Assembly (NCBI RefSeq): GCF_003815875.1
Contig: NZ_CP033924.1
Span: forward strand, 5,146,001-5,210,000
Direction of reading: 5' to 3'
From: Chryseobacterium lactis
Lineage (GTDB): Bacteria > Bacteroidota > Bacteroidia > Flavobacteriales > Weeksellaceae
DNA length: 64,000 nt
The translations under genes were made by a program, and so were the position numbers. Numbering within the stretch: position 1 is the stretch's first letter; every line of letters starts with the position of its first letter. This document shows positions 16,633 through 25,714 of the stretch, piece by piece. Under the pieces are notes generated by a model. It saw nothing but the letters and a program-made list of their open reading frames with translations. It ran no database searches and was not told the DNA's origin.

Positions 16633-17481
16633 ATGAAAAAAAATATCCCTTCTCACCACAACCAGTTGGAAAATTCTACTGTCCGGCTAATGCCTTTATC
16701 TGTTTTTCATGAGAAGCAGGCAGAAGTTCATCGGGATGATCATTATATGTTTATTCTTCAACAGAAAGGAGATTTTGTAGTGGAAGTAGATTTCAATACT
16801 CTGGAATTAAAAGAAGCGGCTTTGTGTTTTATTGGTCCGGGACAGGTTCATCAGTACATTCACCAAAAAAATAACAAAGGTTGGTTTCTATTTGCGGAGG
16901 CAAGTATTATTTCTGAGTATTATCGGGAAACATTGGATATGTATCAGTGGATCAGGCAGTCAGTTATTGTTTCCGAAGATGATTTTATCTTTGATCTGCC
17001 TCCGGTGCTTGAAAAAATAGAACAAGATAAGAATCTGCCCGGTACTTCCGTTGAAATTTCATTAGTTGAATCTATTATCGGGATTATTATTTCAAGGATT
17101 ATGCAGCAACAGATTCCGGAGAAGCAAAACAACAGTCAAAAATACCTGATTACAAGACAATTTAAGAAATTTATTACTGAAAATTTTAAAACACATAAAC
17201 AAGTTCAGCAATACGCGCAACTTCTTACCATCACTCCACTTTACCTGAATGAAGCAGTAAAAGAAGTGACAGGATATCCGGCCAGTTTCTGGATACAGCA
17301 AAAAATTGTACTGGAAGCTTGTCGTCTGCTATCTTATACTGCTATGGATGTAAAACAGATTGCTTTTGAACTGGGATATGACGACCCTATTTATTTCTCT
17401 CGTTTTTATAAAAAGGTGACAGGAATGACCGCTTTACAATTTCGGTTAAAAAACCATAATTTGTCTCATCATCACCATTAA
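16633..17481 (+). CDS. AraC-family transcriptional regulator (paralogue 1)
   Basis: 282 residues. N-terminal cupin-like sensor domain (HRDDHYMFILQQKGDFVVEV ... FIGPGQVHQYI) and C-terminal double helix-turn-helix with VKQIAFELGYDDPIYFSRFY, the signature of the AraC/XylS family. Ends in a His-rich tail. It is clearly related to the regulator at 21247-22122 (shared HRDxHYxF, VDFNxxE, PGQVHQ). The next gene, an FAD monooxygenase 85 bases downstream on the same strand, is a likely target. A weak promoter is seen: TTG 16578-16580 and TATCTTCG 16604-16611, spacer 23. Confidence 0.85.
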   Translation: MKKNIPSHHNQLENSTVRLMPLSVFHEKQAEVHRDDHYMFILQQKGDFVVEVDFNTLELKEAALCFIGPGQVHQYIHQKNNKGWFLFAEASIISEYYRETLDMYQWIRQSVIVSEDDFIFDLPPVLEKIEQDKNLPGTSVEISLVESIIGIIISRIMQQQIPEKQNNSQKYLITRQFKKFITENFKTHKQVQQYAQLLTITPLYLNEAVKEVTGYPASFWIQQKIVLEACRLLSYTAMDVKQIAFELGYDDPIYFSRFYKKVTGMTALQFRLKNHNLSHHHH

Positions 17482-17566
17482 ATATATCCCGCTTCTTCAG
17501 ATACCTCATCATAATTTTGTACCATCAATCTCCAAAAAAAAATAACCGGATTGATCAGCAATAATT

Positions 17567-18754
17567 ATGACACAAAAATATAAAAACAAGCGTATCGCTA
17601 TTATCGGAGCAGGACTGGGCGGTCTTTGCCTTGCACAGAGCCTTAAAAAAAAAGGAATTGACTGTGAAATCTTTGAAAAGGATCCTGCTGTAAATACCCG
17701 TTCACAAGGATATAGAATCAGAGTCAACGAGCCGGGCAGAAAAGCTTTACAAGAATGTCTTCCCTCCAATTTATACAGACTTTTTCTCGATACATGCGCA
17801 GCAAGCTGCAGTGGTATGCATGTGCTTACCTCCTCTCTTGAATCCTCACAAAACGAACTTGTAGAATCCTGGAGCGATGGAGTAAAAGAAATGCCGGATC
17901 TGAAACCTAACCGTCTGACCTTACGTGAAATTTTACTACAGGGACTCCAAAAAAATATTTATTTTGGAAAAGAACTGACCCATTGGAAAAAATCTGAAAA
18001 TGGTGAAATAGAACTTTCATTTGCAGACGGCAGCATCTCTGTTGCAGATCTTGTAGTGGCAGCAGATGGTGTAAACTCCAAAATCGGAAGAGATTATTGT
18101 AAAGATCAAAAAGTGAATACCGGTACTATTACGATTTACGGCAGGACTTTCTATTCATCGAAAACGGTAGAAGAAATATCTACAGAACTTCAAAAAGGAA
18201 CTTCTGTCATTGTTGACAACCGGTTTTCATTGATTGTAGATTCTATGGTATTTGACTTTTCGAAGAAGAATAAAGCATGGGAAACTTTAAGTCCTATAAA
18301 TAATTATTTCTATTGGGCATTTATAGGGAATCCTGAAGCTTTTGGGTGGCCGGCAGCAGATTTCTATCCTTATTCGACCGATGAAATTTTTCATTGCATC
18401 AATCAGCTCACTGATCAGTGGCACCCTAAGCTAAAAGCCCTGTTTGACCAAGCAGACAAAACTTCGTTATCAGCTACCCCAATCAGGTCTTCTTTGCCGA
18501 AAGAAAAATGGGAGCCGGGAAATATTACGGCTTTAGGTGACGCGGTTCATACAATGAGTCCTGCCGGAGGTGTAGGCGCCAATACGGCCTTCATCGATGC
18601 AGCATTATTATCGAAAAATATTCATGAAGCCTTGGTTAGTAATTCTGATATTTCAGTGGCGCTTTCCCATTATGAAGACCAGATGCTGATATACAGTAAT
18701 CAGGCTGTTGAAATGTCTTTACAGGGCGGAAAAATACTGCATGGAACCTCATAA
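17567..18754 (+). CDS. FAD-dependent monooxygenase (PHBH/TetX-like)
   Basis: 395 residues with all three group A flavoprotein monooxygenase motifs: GxGxxG (IIGAGLGGLCLA, about residues 13-24), the DG motif (VVAADGVNSKIG) and the GD motif (ITALGDAVHTMSPAGGVGAN). These enzymes hydroxylate aromatic or drug-like substrates with NAD(P)H and oxygen; TetX-type members modify tetracyclines, but the substrate here cannot be told. Cytosolic. It follows an AraC regulator gene and has its own -7-like TAATTTTG near 17512-17519. Confidence 0.8.
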   Translation: MTQKYKNKRIAIIGAGLGGLCLAQSLKKKGIDCEIFEKDPAVNTRSQGYRIRVNEPGRKALQECLPSNLYRLFLDTCAASCSGMHVLTSSLESSQNELVESWSDGVKEMPDLKPNRLTLREILLQGLQKNIYFGKELTHWKKSENGEIELSFADGSISVADLVVAADGVNSKIGRDYCKDQKVNTGTITIYGRTFYSSKTVEEISTELQKGTSVIVDNRFSLIVDSMVFDFSKKNKAWETLSPINNYFYWAFIGNPEAFGWPAADFYPYSTDEIFHCINQLTDQWHPKLKALFDQADKTSLSATPIRSSLPKEKWEPGNITALGDAVHTMSPAGGVGANTAFIDAALLSKNIHEALVSNSDISVALSHYEDQMLIYSNQAVEMSLQGGKILHGTS

Positions 18755-18855
18755 AAAGATTTTGTAAAAAAATATAATAACATGCCTTTTCTTCATTTTC
18801 CGATACATTTTTCAAAAAACAGTATCTTCGCAGCGTATTAGTAAAACTTGATGAT

Positions 18856-19401
18856 ATGAAAAAAATGTTATTTCTGGCTTCTGCCGTTCTTGTATTAAAC
18901 TCCTGCGTAGTATCTACGGCTGCAAAAGTAGTGAAAGGAGCAGTAAATGTGAGCTACAAAGCTGTAAAAGGAACTGTAAACGGAATCAGCTGGGCGGTAA
19001 GCAAGGCGAAAGGAAAAATAGACGAAGACCGTTTGGATGGAACCTGGAAAGTGGTTGGCGTATATCGCGGTTCTTTTGAAGATTTTTCAAAGGATCAAAA
19101 TCCGGAAAGCTCCTTTACTTCGGAGTGTACAGATAGTTTTGACCAGATTATTTTTAAAACTAAAAAATCAAAATTCCAACCGGTACATTGCAGCTCTGAA
19201 AAAGAAGATTGGGTAAAATATTCTATGGAATTTGGAAAAAACCCTTTAACCAAAGAAAAAGAGAATTATATTGAATACAATTCGAATAATTATATCTCTG
19301 TAATTGATGTGAATAATAAAACAATGGTTCTGGAAGGAAATTTAATGCCTAAACTGGCATTTTCCGGAGCTAAACTCTATCTTTTAGAAAAGGTAAAATA
19401 A
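18856..19401 (+). CDS. Lipoprotein of unknown function
   Basis: 181 residues; the signal peptide ends with the lipobox VLNSC (Cys17). An alanine/lysine-rich stretch of repeated 'VKGxVNxxxKAVKGTVNG' type follows (residues ~22-50), then a lipocalin-like small domain (LDGTWKVVGVYRGSF ... MVLEGNLMPKLAFSGAKLYLLEKV). The 'LxGTWKV' start resembles lipocalin-type Bacteroidota lipoproteins, but no family is certain. TATCTTCG at 18823-18830 may be its -7 element. Confidence 0.6.
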   Translation: MKKMLFLASAVLVLNSCVVSTAAKVVKGAVNVSYKAVKGTVNGISWAVSKAKGKIDEDRLDGTWKVVGVYRGSFEDFSKDQNPESSFTSECTDSFDQIIFKTKKSKFQPVHCSSEKEDWVKYSMEFGKNPLTKEKENYIEYNSNNYISVIDVNNKTMVLEGNLMPKLAFSGAKLYLLEKVK

Positions 19402-19404
19402 CGA

Positions 19405-19437
19405 AAAGGAGTGCAGCTTTATGTACTCCTTTTTTTA
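19405..19437 (+). terminator. Intrinsic terminator
   Basis: AAAGGAGT (19405-19412) and ACTCCTTT (19425-19432) followed by TTTTT, immediately after the lipoprotein stop. Confidence 0.8.
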
Positions 19438-19477
19438 TCATTTCATCTTTTGTTTACTTTACTATTGATCTTGAATT

Positions 19478-19906
19478 CTATTTTAAATAATGTTCTGCAA
19501 TAAAATACCCTCCACCGATCACCAGTAACGGTAAGGCTACAGAAACAAATATGAGAGGCCATGCAAAAATTCTGAAATAAGTGTACAAACTTGCTCTGGC
19601 AGGATCTTCAGGGTCATATATAATCGTCTCTGTATCTCCCACGGACCAACCCGGCGGATTACTTCCCTCAGCCAGTCCGTAGGTATATTCAATATTATTT
19701 TTAGCCCGATACGTAAAGACCGGAAAGTACACCAAACCATCTGAGTCTACTTCCCGTAGAGAGGTGACCGTTCCCGTCACTTTTTCAGCAGTCTTCAGAA
19801 ATGAAAGGGTATTTTTAAAACTGAAAAGGGCAAGAATAAACAGAATTAATCCTGCACCCAACATGAGATAATATTGCCACATAATTTTCTTTTTAATGAT
19901 GTTCAT
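19478..19906 (-). CDS. DUF3592-domain membrane protein
   Basis: 142 residues with two membrane helices at the ends (YYLMLGAGLILFILALFSF and WPLIFVSVALPLLVIGGGYFI) and a periplasmic beta domain between them: EKVTGTVTSLREV ... VYFPVFTYRAKN ... VGDTETIIYDPEDPARASL, the DUF3592 pattern (V.G.V, P.v.F, Y.P.dP..a). Function unknown. Single gene. Confidence 0.75.
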   Translation of the reverse strand: MNIIKKKIMWQYYLMLGAGLILFILALFSFKNTLSFLKTAEKVTGTVTSLREVDSDGLVYFPVFTYRAKNNIEYTYGLAEGSNPPGWSVGDTETIIYDPEDPARASLYTYFRIFAWPLIFVSVALPLLVIGGGYFIAEHYLK

Positions 19907-20212
19907 TTTTACCGAATTTTCTGCAAATACACGGTCATATTAAAAACTCAATCTCTTTTCAGAATATTGATTAGCCTAATATACAAAGATTTGTCATACA
20001 GTAATCAATATCCACATGCACTCCATTAGTAATTGTAATCCGGCTTTTTTTTACGGTATTCTAAATGATATTTAATGATGCTTTAAATTATTTATCATCT
20101 ATTCTGATTTTTTTAATAAATTACCAATGAATTTTAGATTAAATAATTGAAGCATCATACATTGTTGGTTCTTCTTATTTGATCTTATAAACAGAAATTA
20201 GCATCTTAAAAA
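19907..20212. other. Gap between divergent genes
   Basis: About 300 AT-rich bases between the DUF3592 gene and the 62-residue membrane protein. It should contain promoters for both strands, but no clean TTTG/TAnnTTTG pair is seen. Confidence 0.3.
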
Positions 20213-20401
20213 ATGAAATCCTCAGTCATAAAAATTATCACGAGTATTGTAATTATTTTAATTTTCATTAAGATAATCTATTCATTCAACGTTGAATATA
20301 AACGTGGATTACACTTTGACCATACCATAGGGAATACGATTATTGTAGTTGCTGCTGTACTTATTTCCATCCTTTTGTTTAAATGGTTTAAGAAAAAGTA
20401 A
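20213..20401 (+). CDS. Small two-helix membrane protein
   Basis: 62 residues, almost entirely two hydrophobic helices (IIVTSIVIILIFIKIIYSF-like segment at 8-25; IIVVAAVLISILLFKWF at 43-59), ending in KKK. Start ATG in an A-rich context typical of the organism. No family recognised. Confidence 0.5.
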   Translation: MKSSVIKIITSIVIILIFIKIIYSFNVEYKRGLHFDHTIGNTIIVVAAVLISILLFKWFKKK

Positions 20402-20560
20402 GCTTAACTTCTATTTTTCCGTAACAATATCTCAGAAAATTTCGAGTTTTTTGATGATAAATCCGGTCTTAATGTATCAAATTCTTTACAGGAAAGAAAA
20501 ATTAATATTCTTTTGTTTTTCGTAAACTTGTAGCGATAATAATACCAATTCAATTATATT

Positions 20561-21196
20561 ATGATTCCATTTCACGAGCTTCTGTTTTTCATTCTGGCAG
20601 CACTTGTTTTAGTGATGAGCCCGGGACCGAATATGATTTATTTAATTTCAAAATCAATTACCCAGGGGAAAAAATCGGGATTTATTTCTCTGGCGGGAGT
20701 GGTATGTGGCTTTTTATTTCACATCGTCATGGTATCATTTGGGCTCACTGCAGTGTTATTAGCCGTACCATTTGCTTATGGTATTTTAAAAACAATAGGT
20801 ACTGTTTACCTCTTGTATCTGGCTTATCAGGCCATCAAACCGAAAAGTAAAAATATTTTTGAAGTTGATAAATCCAGTCCGCATGATGGTCCTAAAAAAC
20901 TTTTTACTGTTGGTTTTTTAACGAATGTTCTCAATCCCAAAGTTGCCGTATTCTACTTATCATTCTTTCCTCAATTTATAAAGCCTCAATATGGTTCAGT
21001 ATTGACTCAAAGTCTGGAACTTGGGGTTGTACAGGTTCTGGTAAGTTTTAGTGTCAACTTTATAATTGTCCTCACCGCCGCAAAAGTGGCCGTATTTTTT
21101 TCGAACAATCCTGTCTGGATAAAAGTGCAGAAGTGGTTTATGGCAAGTGTACTTACCTATCTGGCTATAAAAATGGCTTTTTCAAAGGCAAAATAA
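20561..21196 (+). CDS. LysE/RhtB-family exporter
   Basis: 211 residues, about six membrane helices, with the family signature near the N-terminus: LVMSPGPNMIYLISKSITQGKKSG. NPKVAVFYLSFFPQF around residues 127-141 is also typical. These proteins export amino acids or homoserine-like metabolites across the inner membrane; the substrate is not predictable. The AraC regulator gene starts 50 bases downstream on the same strand and may control it or the flavoprotein that follows. Confidence 0.85.
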   Translation: MIPFHELLFFILAALVLVMSPGPNMIYLISKSITQGKKSGFISLAGVVCGFLFHIVMVSFGLTAVLLAVPFAYGILKTIGTVYLLYLAYQAIKPKSKNIFEVDKSSPHDGPKKLFTVGFLTNVLNPKVAVFYLSFFPQFIKPQYGSVLTQSLELGVVQVLVSFSVNFIIVLTAAKVAVFFSNNPVWIKVQKWFMASVLTYLAIKMAFSKAK

Positions 21197-21246
21197 TTAA
21201 GAAATCAGCACGGATATATTGTAGCTTTGTGTATAGTTTCAATAAA

Positions 21247-22122
21247 ATGAAGAAGGCCATTCCTACCTACGATTTAAGTAGCATTTCCGAACATCGTTTT
21301 CATGTCAAAAGGATGGATCTGCGTACCCTGGATTCAGAGGAGATTCTTATGGATAAAGGGATACACCGTGACAGTCACTATATTTTTACCTGTATGGAAA
21401 GCGGACATGTAAAAATGATGGTGGATTTCAATATGATTGAAGCACAACAATCTACTGTTTTCTGTGTATTGCCCGGTCAGGTACATCAGGGACTTCTGAT
21501 GAAAGATGTCAACGGATGGTTTGTAGCGGTGAAATCGGATCTCATTCCCGAGGTTGTACGTTCTGTTTTTGAAGAATCACTGGAAGGAATCCGTCCCGTC
21601 ACGATTGACAAAGATTGGGTTGATAAGATCAACAATATTGCTGCACTACTCCATGCCGCCTATATGGATGAAACGCTCGCTTCAAAAGAAGGTTTTTTGG
21701 TTACTCAGTCTTTACTTCACACTTTTGTAGGGATGTTTGCTGTCCTCTATTCCCGTGAAAACAATTCTCAAACTACCCATGAAAGCCGTTCTTTACAGTT
21801 GACAAGAGCATTCAGAATCAAGGTAAGAAAAGAGTACAAAACCATGAAAAGTCCATCAGAATATGCTGAAATATTAAATGTTTCAAGAGGATATCTGACA
21901 GAAGTAGTCCGTGCAGTAACAGGAAAGCCTGCCCAATATTGGATTCATCAGGAAATTTTAATTGAAGCAAAAAGACTGCTTGCCTTTACCCACCTTACCG
22001 TAAAGGAAATTGCGTATGAACTGGGCTATAATGATCACACGTATTTCAGTCGTTTGTTTTCAAAGCTAGAAGATGAGTCTCCTACCGAATTCAGAAATCA
22101 GAATAAAAACAAGGGAAATTAA
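21247..22122 (+). CDS. AraC-family transcriptional regulator (paralogue 2)
   Basis: 291 residues from ATG 21247; the longer frame overlaps the LysE gene and is not real. N-terminal cupin-like domain (HRDSHYIFTCMESGHVKMMV ... CVLPGQVHQGL) and C-terminal HTH (VKEIAYELGYNDHTYFSRLF). Related to the regulator at 16633-17481 along the whole length. A -7 element TAGCTTTG sits at 21222-21229. Its position between an exporter and a flavin reductase-like gene suggests local control. Confidence 0.85.
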   Translation: MKKAIPTYDLSSISEHRFHVKRMDLRTLDSEEILMDKGIHRDSHYIFTCMESGHVKMMVDFNMIEAQQSTVFCVLPGQVHQGLLMKDVNGWFVAVKSDLIPEVVRSVFEESLEGIRPVTIDKDWVDKINNIAALLHAAYMDETLASKEGFLVTQSLLHTFVGMFAVLYSRENNSQTTHESRSLQLTRAFRIKVRKEYKTMKSPSEYAEILNVSRGYLTEVVRAVTGKPAQYWIHQEILIEAKRLLAFTHLTVKEIAYELGYNDHTYFSRLFSKLEDESPTEFRNQNKNKGN

Positions 22123-22332
22123 GAAGGAAGCCTGAAGATTAGGGCTGGAAGTTACTATAAGGAACTTGTCTATCAAGGATAAATTTTGAGATTATACATT
22201 AAATTCTCTTCCACTGGCTCAGAATCTCACATCTTCCATCTCACATCTAAACCACGAATAATCCAATCAATTCCCTGAAACCGCTATCGTTTCATTTTAA
22301 TTTTGCAGCTTCCTTTGCAATAAAAATTACGT

Positions 22333-23055
22333 ATGCCTAGTTTACCAAAATGGATCAATGACACGGTGGAAAATGTCTGGTCCTCCAAATTTAAAGAATG
22401 TACCGTCAGCCATATAGAAAACATTACCAATGATCTTCGCAGAATTCGTTTCGAAACCGATTTGCATGGCGTTCAGTTTGAACCGGCTTATGCGCTCGGT
22501 ATCAGAATTAATGACAGAGATTTCCGTAATTACTCTCCTTTTAATTTTAACAGAGAAACAGGAACTTTTGATGTGGTATTTCATGTCCATGACCATGAAG
22601 CGGTGGGAAGTCATTTTGTAACTCAACTCTCTGCCGGAGATTCCATAAAAATTTTACTTCCCAGAGGAAAACGCTTTTTTGAGCCTAATGCAAAAATTCA
22701 TTTTTCTATAGGGGATGAAACTTCATTGGGAAGTTCGCTTTCTATTAAAGAAGCAGCGGAAGAATGTGGTTCTTTATTTATATGCCTTCATGAACTGGAA
22801 GAAGCTGCCGCTCTTGAAAACCTGAATTTATATGGATATCACAGTCCTAAAAACAGCGCCATGAGAATGATAGAAGCCCTTACCGACTTTCTAAGGGAAG
22901 AAAAAGAGGCGATATATGATGATGATGTTGTTTTCTACCTTACAGGCAATGGAGACCGGATGTCATTGATCAGAAAATTCCTTAAGGCTAAAGGAGTTTC
23001 ACCAAGATGTATCAGATCACAGGCGTATTGGATAGAGGGAAAAAGAGGACTGTAA
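22333..23055 (+). CDS. Siderophore-interacting-type FAD-binding oxidoreductase
   Basis: 240 residues resembling the SIP/ferredoxin-reductase superfamily: a beta-barrel FAD domain with RNYSPFNFNRETG (RxYS flavin-binding motif), DHEAVGSHFVTQLSAGDSI, PRGKRFF, then an NAD-domain with FSIGDETSLG and a C-terminal VVFYLTGNGDRMSLIRKFL. SIP proteins reduce ferric siderophores to free the iron; whether this one does is inferred. Cytosolic. It sits 210 bases after an AraC gene of the kind often found with such enzymes. Confidence 0.7.
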   Translation: MPSLPKWINDTVENVWSSKFKECTVSHIENITNDLRRIRFETDLHGVQFEPAYALGIRINDRDFRNYSPFNFNRETGTFDVVFHVHDHEAVGSHFVTQLSAGDSIKILLPRGKRFFEPNAKIHFSIGDETSLGSSLSIKEAAEECGSLFICLHELEEAAALENLNLYGYHSPKNSAMRMIEALTDFLREEKEAIYDDDVVFYLTGNGDRMSLIRKFLKAKGVSPRCIRSQAYWIEGKRGL

Positions 23056-23060
23056 AAAAT

Positions 23061-23166
23061 GCCGGAAGAAGGAACCTGAACGTTGTACAACATAATAAGA
23101 AGATTTATACATGGTCTCCTTATTTTTAATATACATAAATGACTAACGGGTATCCTTCTTCCGGGC
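23061..23166. repeat. Long-loop inverted repeat between convergent genes
   Basis: GCCGGAAGAAGGA at 23061-23073 and its complement TCCTTCTTCCGGGC at 23153-23166 (one extra G), 79 bases apart. Related GAAGGAAGCC strings occur at about 22123-22140 and 29807-29825, so this may be an intergenic repeat family. Confidence 0.5.
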
Positions 23167-23185
23167 TTCTATATACACAAACATT

Positions 23186-23764
23186 CTATTTCTGCTTCCA
23201 CCCCAGCTGGCTGACTTTCTTCAGTAACTTTGCCCGATGTTCATCACTGGAATCTCTGATAATCCCTAAATAGGTTACCTTAACAGGTTTTACTCCGCAA
23301 TATTCCAGCGTAGATTTTTTAAGCTGGTTGACACTTGGTCTTCCGAAGAACAACCGGTAATACCAGCCAGGTTGGTCTAAAGTGGTGATAATATGTCCCG
23401 TTTTTCCTTTTAAAAGCTTATCCCACCACACGGAATTCTCTCTGAATTTATAAGCCATTCCCGGTAAAAAAAGTCGGTCTATAAATCCTTTCGAAATGGC
23501 AGGCAAACCACCCCACCAAACGGGATGTATCCAAACCAAATGATCTGCCCATTGTATAATTTCCCAGGCGTTAAGAAGATCCGGCTCCAGCTCCATTCTT
23601 TTCTGATATCCAAATTGAAGGTTAGGATTAAAATCTAAATCTCTTATGATAATTTCTTCTACCTCTGCTCCCGATTCTTCGGCAGCCTCTTTGTAAGCAG
23701 CTGCCACTCCGAAGTTGAAGGAATCTTGATTAGGATGCGCGTTGATAATGGCTATTTTTTTCAT
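23186..23764 (-). CDS. NAD(P)H-dependent flavodoxin-like quinone reductase
   Basis: 192 residues of the NQO1/KefF-like flavodoxin fold: IAIINAHPNQDSFNFG (FMN phosphate site), IQWADHLVWIHPVWWGGLPA with the conserved WWGG..P, and KTGHIITTLDQPGWYY. Members reduce quinones or nitro compounds by two electrons. Cytosolic. Its ATG overlaps the stop of the dehydrogenase-like gene (4 bases), implying coupled translation. Confidence 0.8.
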   Translation of the reverse strand: MKKIAIINAHPNQDSFNFGVAAAYKEAAEESGAEVEEIIIRDLDFNPNLQFGYQKRMELEPDLLNAWEIIQWADHLVWIHPVWWGGLPAISKGFIDRLFLPGMAYKFRENSVWWDKLLKGKTGHIITTLDQPGWYYRLFFGRPSVNQLKKSTLEYCGVKPVKVTYLGIIRDSSDEHRAKLLKKVSQLGWKQK

Positions 23765-24786
23765 TGTGTTACATTGATATTGATGGTTTCATAAGCATTA
23801 AGCTGTGCCATCAGAGACAAAGGCTCATGCAATTGGTGACTGAAATATACATTACTTTCATGAGGATTCCTCAACAGCTCCTCGGTGTGTAAAACGGCTG
23901 ACAAAGCGGTTAATTCTGCCTGTCCTTTTGTACTTTGCAAACTAAGCTTTTTATATCCGTTATTATTTTTGATAACAATTTCAAATATCGACTGATCTCC
24001 ATTTCCACTGGATCCGAAAATCATTCTCCTTTCTTTTAACGATAAGATATTAAAGATTCTCAGGTATTGAAAACCACCCAATAACCAGGTAATAAATTTT
24101 GAATTGTACGTCATTTTCACGCTTACATCGGATATTCTTTCAATTTTGTTGAGAATATACAGATCGGGAACATCAAAGTTATAAGCACTTCTTTTTCCAA
24201 CTCCAAAAGAAAAATCAAAAGTTTCGGTATCTAAAAAATGTCGGATCTTAACAGGTCGGTCATTTTTGTAACGATAGAAAGGAACGGCCACATTCTCCGC
24301 CATAAAATGTGCTGAGCTCTCGCCTGCTAAATCTTTTACGGAATAATACACAAAAAGCTTTGCTTCCTGAACATCTATGCTATTGTTGGAAAGGACATTA
24401 ACGAGTCCGGGAACGATTCCTCCCATCCATCCTGAACTGAATACAATTCTGCTGTTCACCTCCTTTTTGCCGGCAATACTATAGGCTTTTACCAAATCAG
24501 GTGTCGGTTTGGTGATATCCAGATAATCGATTTTATTTTCAATTGCAAATTGGAGAACATGGTCTGTTTTATCATTCACGGATAAAATGATAAGATCAAT
24601 TTTTTTGTCGGAAATAGCTTGAAAAGTATTAGGATCTGTAACGTCAATTTTAAGATCTTTATTTGTTTTCCCACCTTTTCGTCCTCCGATAAAAATGTTG
24701 AGTTGAGGGTTTCTTGATTTTAATATGCGGGCAATTGTTTTCCCTACTAAACCGTTTCCTCCAATAATCAAAATGTTGTGCTCCAT
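23761..24786 (-). CDS. Saccharopine dehydrogenase-like NAD(P)-binding protein
   Basis: 341 residues. N-terminal Rossmann motif ILIIGGNGLVGKTIARIL, an SSGWMGGIVPGLVNVL motif near residue 117, and a C-terminal catalytic-like domain. It falls in the saccharopine dehydrogenase NADP-binding group, whose members are mostly uncharacterised in bacteria. Followed by the coupled quinone reductase, preceded 54 bases upstream by a Crp-like regulator on the same strand, so the three may form one operon. Confidence 0.65.
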   Translation of the reverse strand: MEHNILIIGGNGLVGKTIARILKSRNPQLNIFIGGRKGGKTNKDLKIDVTDPNTFQAISDKKIDLIILSVNDKTDHVLQFAIENKIDYLDITKPTPDLVKAYSIAGKKEVNSRIVFSSGWMGGIVPGLVNVLSNNSIDVQEAKLFVYYSVKDLAGESSAHFMAENVAVPFYRYKNDRPVKIRHFLDTETFDFSFGVGKRSAYNFDVPDLYILNKIERISDVSVKMTYNSKFITWLLGGFQYLRIFNILSLKERRMIFGSSGNGDQSIFEIVIKNNNGYKKLSLQSTKGQAELTALSAVLHTEELLRNPHESNVYFSHQLHEPLSLMAQLNAYETININVTQ

Positions 24787-24840
24787 CTATTTTTTTTGAC
24801 AAAATTATAGAGCTCGTCCTTCGATTAACAGGACAAATGT

Positions 24841-25410
24841 CTAAAAAGAAATTTCTTTTCTGATCCGGCTTAAATGTCTTTGGGTAATTCCCAGATAAGA
24901 AGCCAGATATTGTAATGGTATATTTTTAACATAATCAGGGTGATTATTCAGCAAAGTAGCATATCGTTGAGCTGCGGTATCGCGCTGAAGCTGAAAAAAA
25001 CGATTTTCAAGTTCGAGATATTCCTGCTCTGCGATGGTCTTTAGAAATTTTGTCCAGTTAAGGTTATCCTGAACCATTTTGTCTACGGCTTCTTTTTTCA
25101 AAACCAATAATTCTGCATCAGTAATAGCCTGCATATTTTCCCTGCTGAGACAATCGGAAATAAATGAAGAATAAGCAGCCATCATGGTATTAGGAAACCT
25201 AAAACAATAGGTCATATCTTTTCCATCATCTGAAATATAAAAAGACCTGAAAATTCCGGATGCTATGAATGCAACTTCCTTACATCTTTCCCCTTCCTGA
25301 ATGAAATACTCATTTTTATTCACTCTTCTGATCTCAAAAAGCTGTAAAAATGCGTCAATTTCTTCCTCAGAAAATAAATTAAAGCTTTGAAAATAATCCC
25401 TTGCTACCAT
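24841..25410 (-). CDS. Crp/Fnr-family transcriptional regulator
   Basis: 189 residues. An N-terminal cyclic-nucleotide-binding-like jelly-roll (NEYFIQEGERCKEVAFIASGIFRSFY) and a C-terminal winged helix (IPLQYLASYLGITQRHLSRIRKEI). This is the short CRP-like form widespread in Bacteroidota; no cysteine cluster for an Fe-S centre is present. Likely controls the downstream dehydrogenase/quinone reductase pair. Confidence 0.85.
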   Translation of the reverse strand: MVARDYFQSFNLFSEEEIDAFLQLFEIRRVNKNEYFIQEGERCKEVAFIASGIFRSFYISDDGKDMTYCFRFPNTMMAAYSSFISDCLSRENMQAITDAELLVLKKEAVDKMVQDNLNWTKFLKTIAEQEYLELENRFFQLQRDTAAQRYATLLNNHPDYVKNIPLQYLASYLGITQRHLSRIRKEISF

Positions 25411-25714
25411 TTTAAAATACTACAGTTCCAATGTAGCGCGAAAATAGATAAAAAGTGAGAAAGTGGATGTTTTTTTTTAATAAAGTTGGAGTGAGAGGTT
25501 GGAGGGTTGGAGAGTTTGAGAGTAATAGTTGATTCATCAGTCTTTTATTTTCGTGAGGTTGAGATTCCTTGCTTCGCTCGGAATGACAGGTACAACTATT
25601 CGACATTTAATGCTATATGCCCTGTGTTGGCGGGATTCCTTGCTTCGCTCGGAATGACAAGTAGAACCATTAGACGATTAGTAGAAAATTATTCTCAAGT
25701 TTCATTTAATAAAA
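25411..25714. other. Repeat-bearing gap upstream of the Crp-like gene
   Basis: No gene. Contains two near-identical copies of an intergenic repeat (see 25564-25659), and CTCTCAAACTCTCC-type low-complexity DNA at about 25497-25525 on the minus strand. Confidence 0.4.
25564..25659. repeat. Tandem pair of a 25-bp intergenic repeat
   Basis: Identical 25-base blocks at 25564-25588 and 25635-25659, each beginning ATTCCTTGCTTCG and ending CGGAATGACA, 71 bases apart start to start. Each is itself an imperfect palindrome (ATTCC...GGAAT). Relatives occur at 11449-11500 and 35455-35480. Confidence 0.7.

Noticed and set aside
17567..18754. Tetracycline-inactivating TetX
   Set aside because: General monooxygenase motifs are shared, but nothing specific for TetX can be confirmed by eye; named only as family-like.
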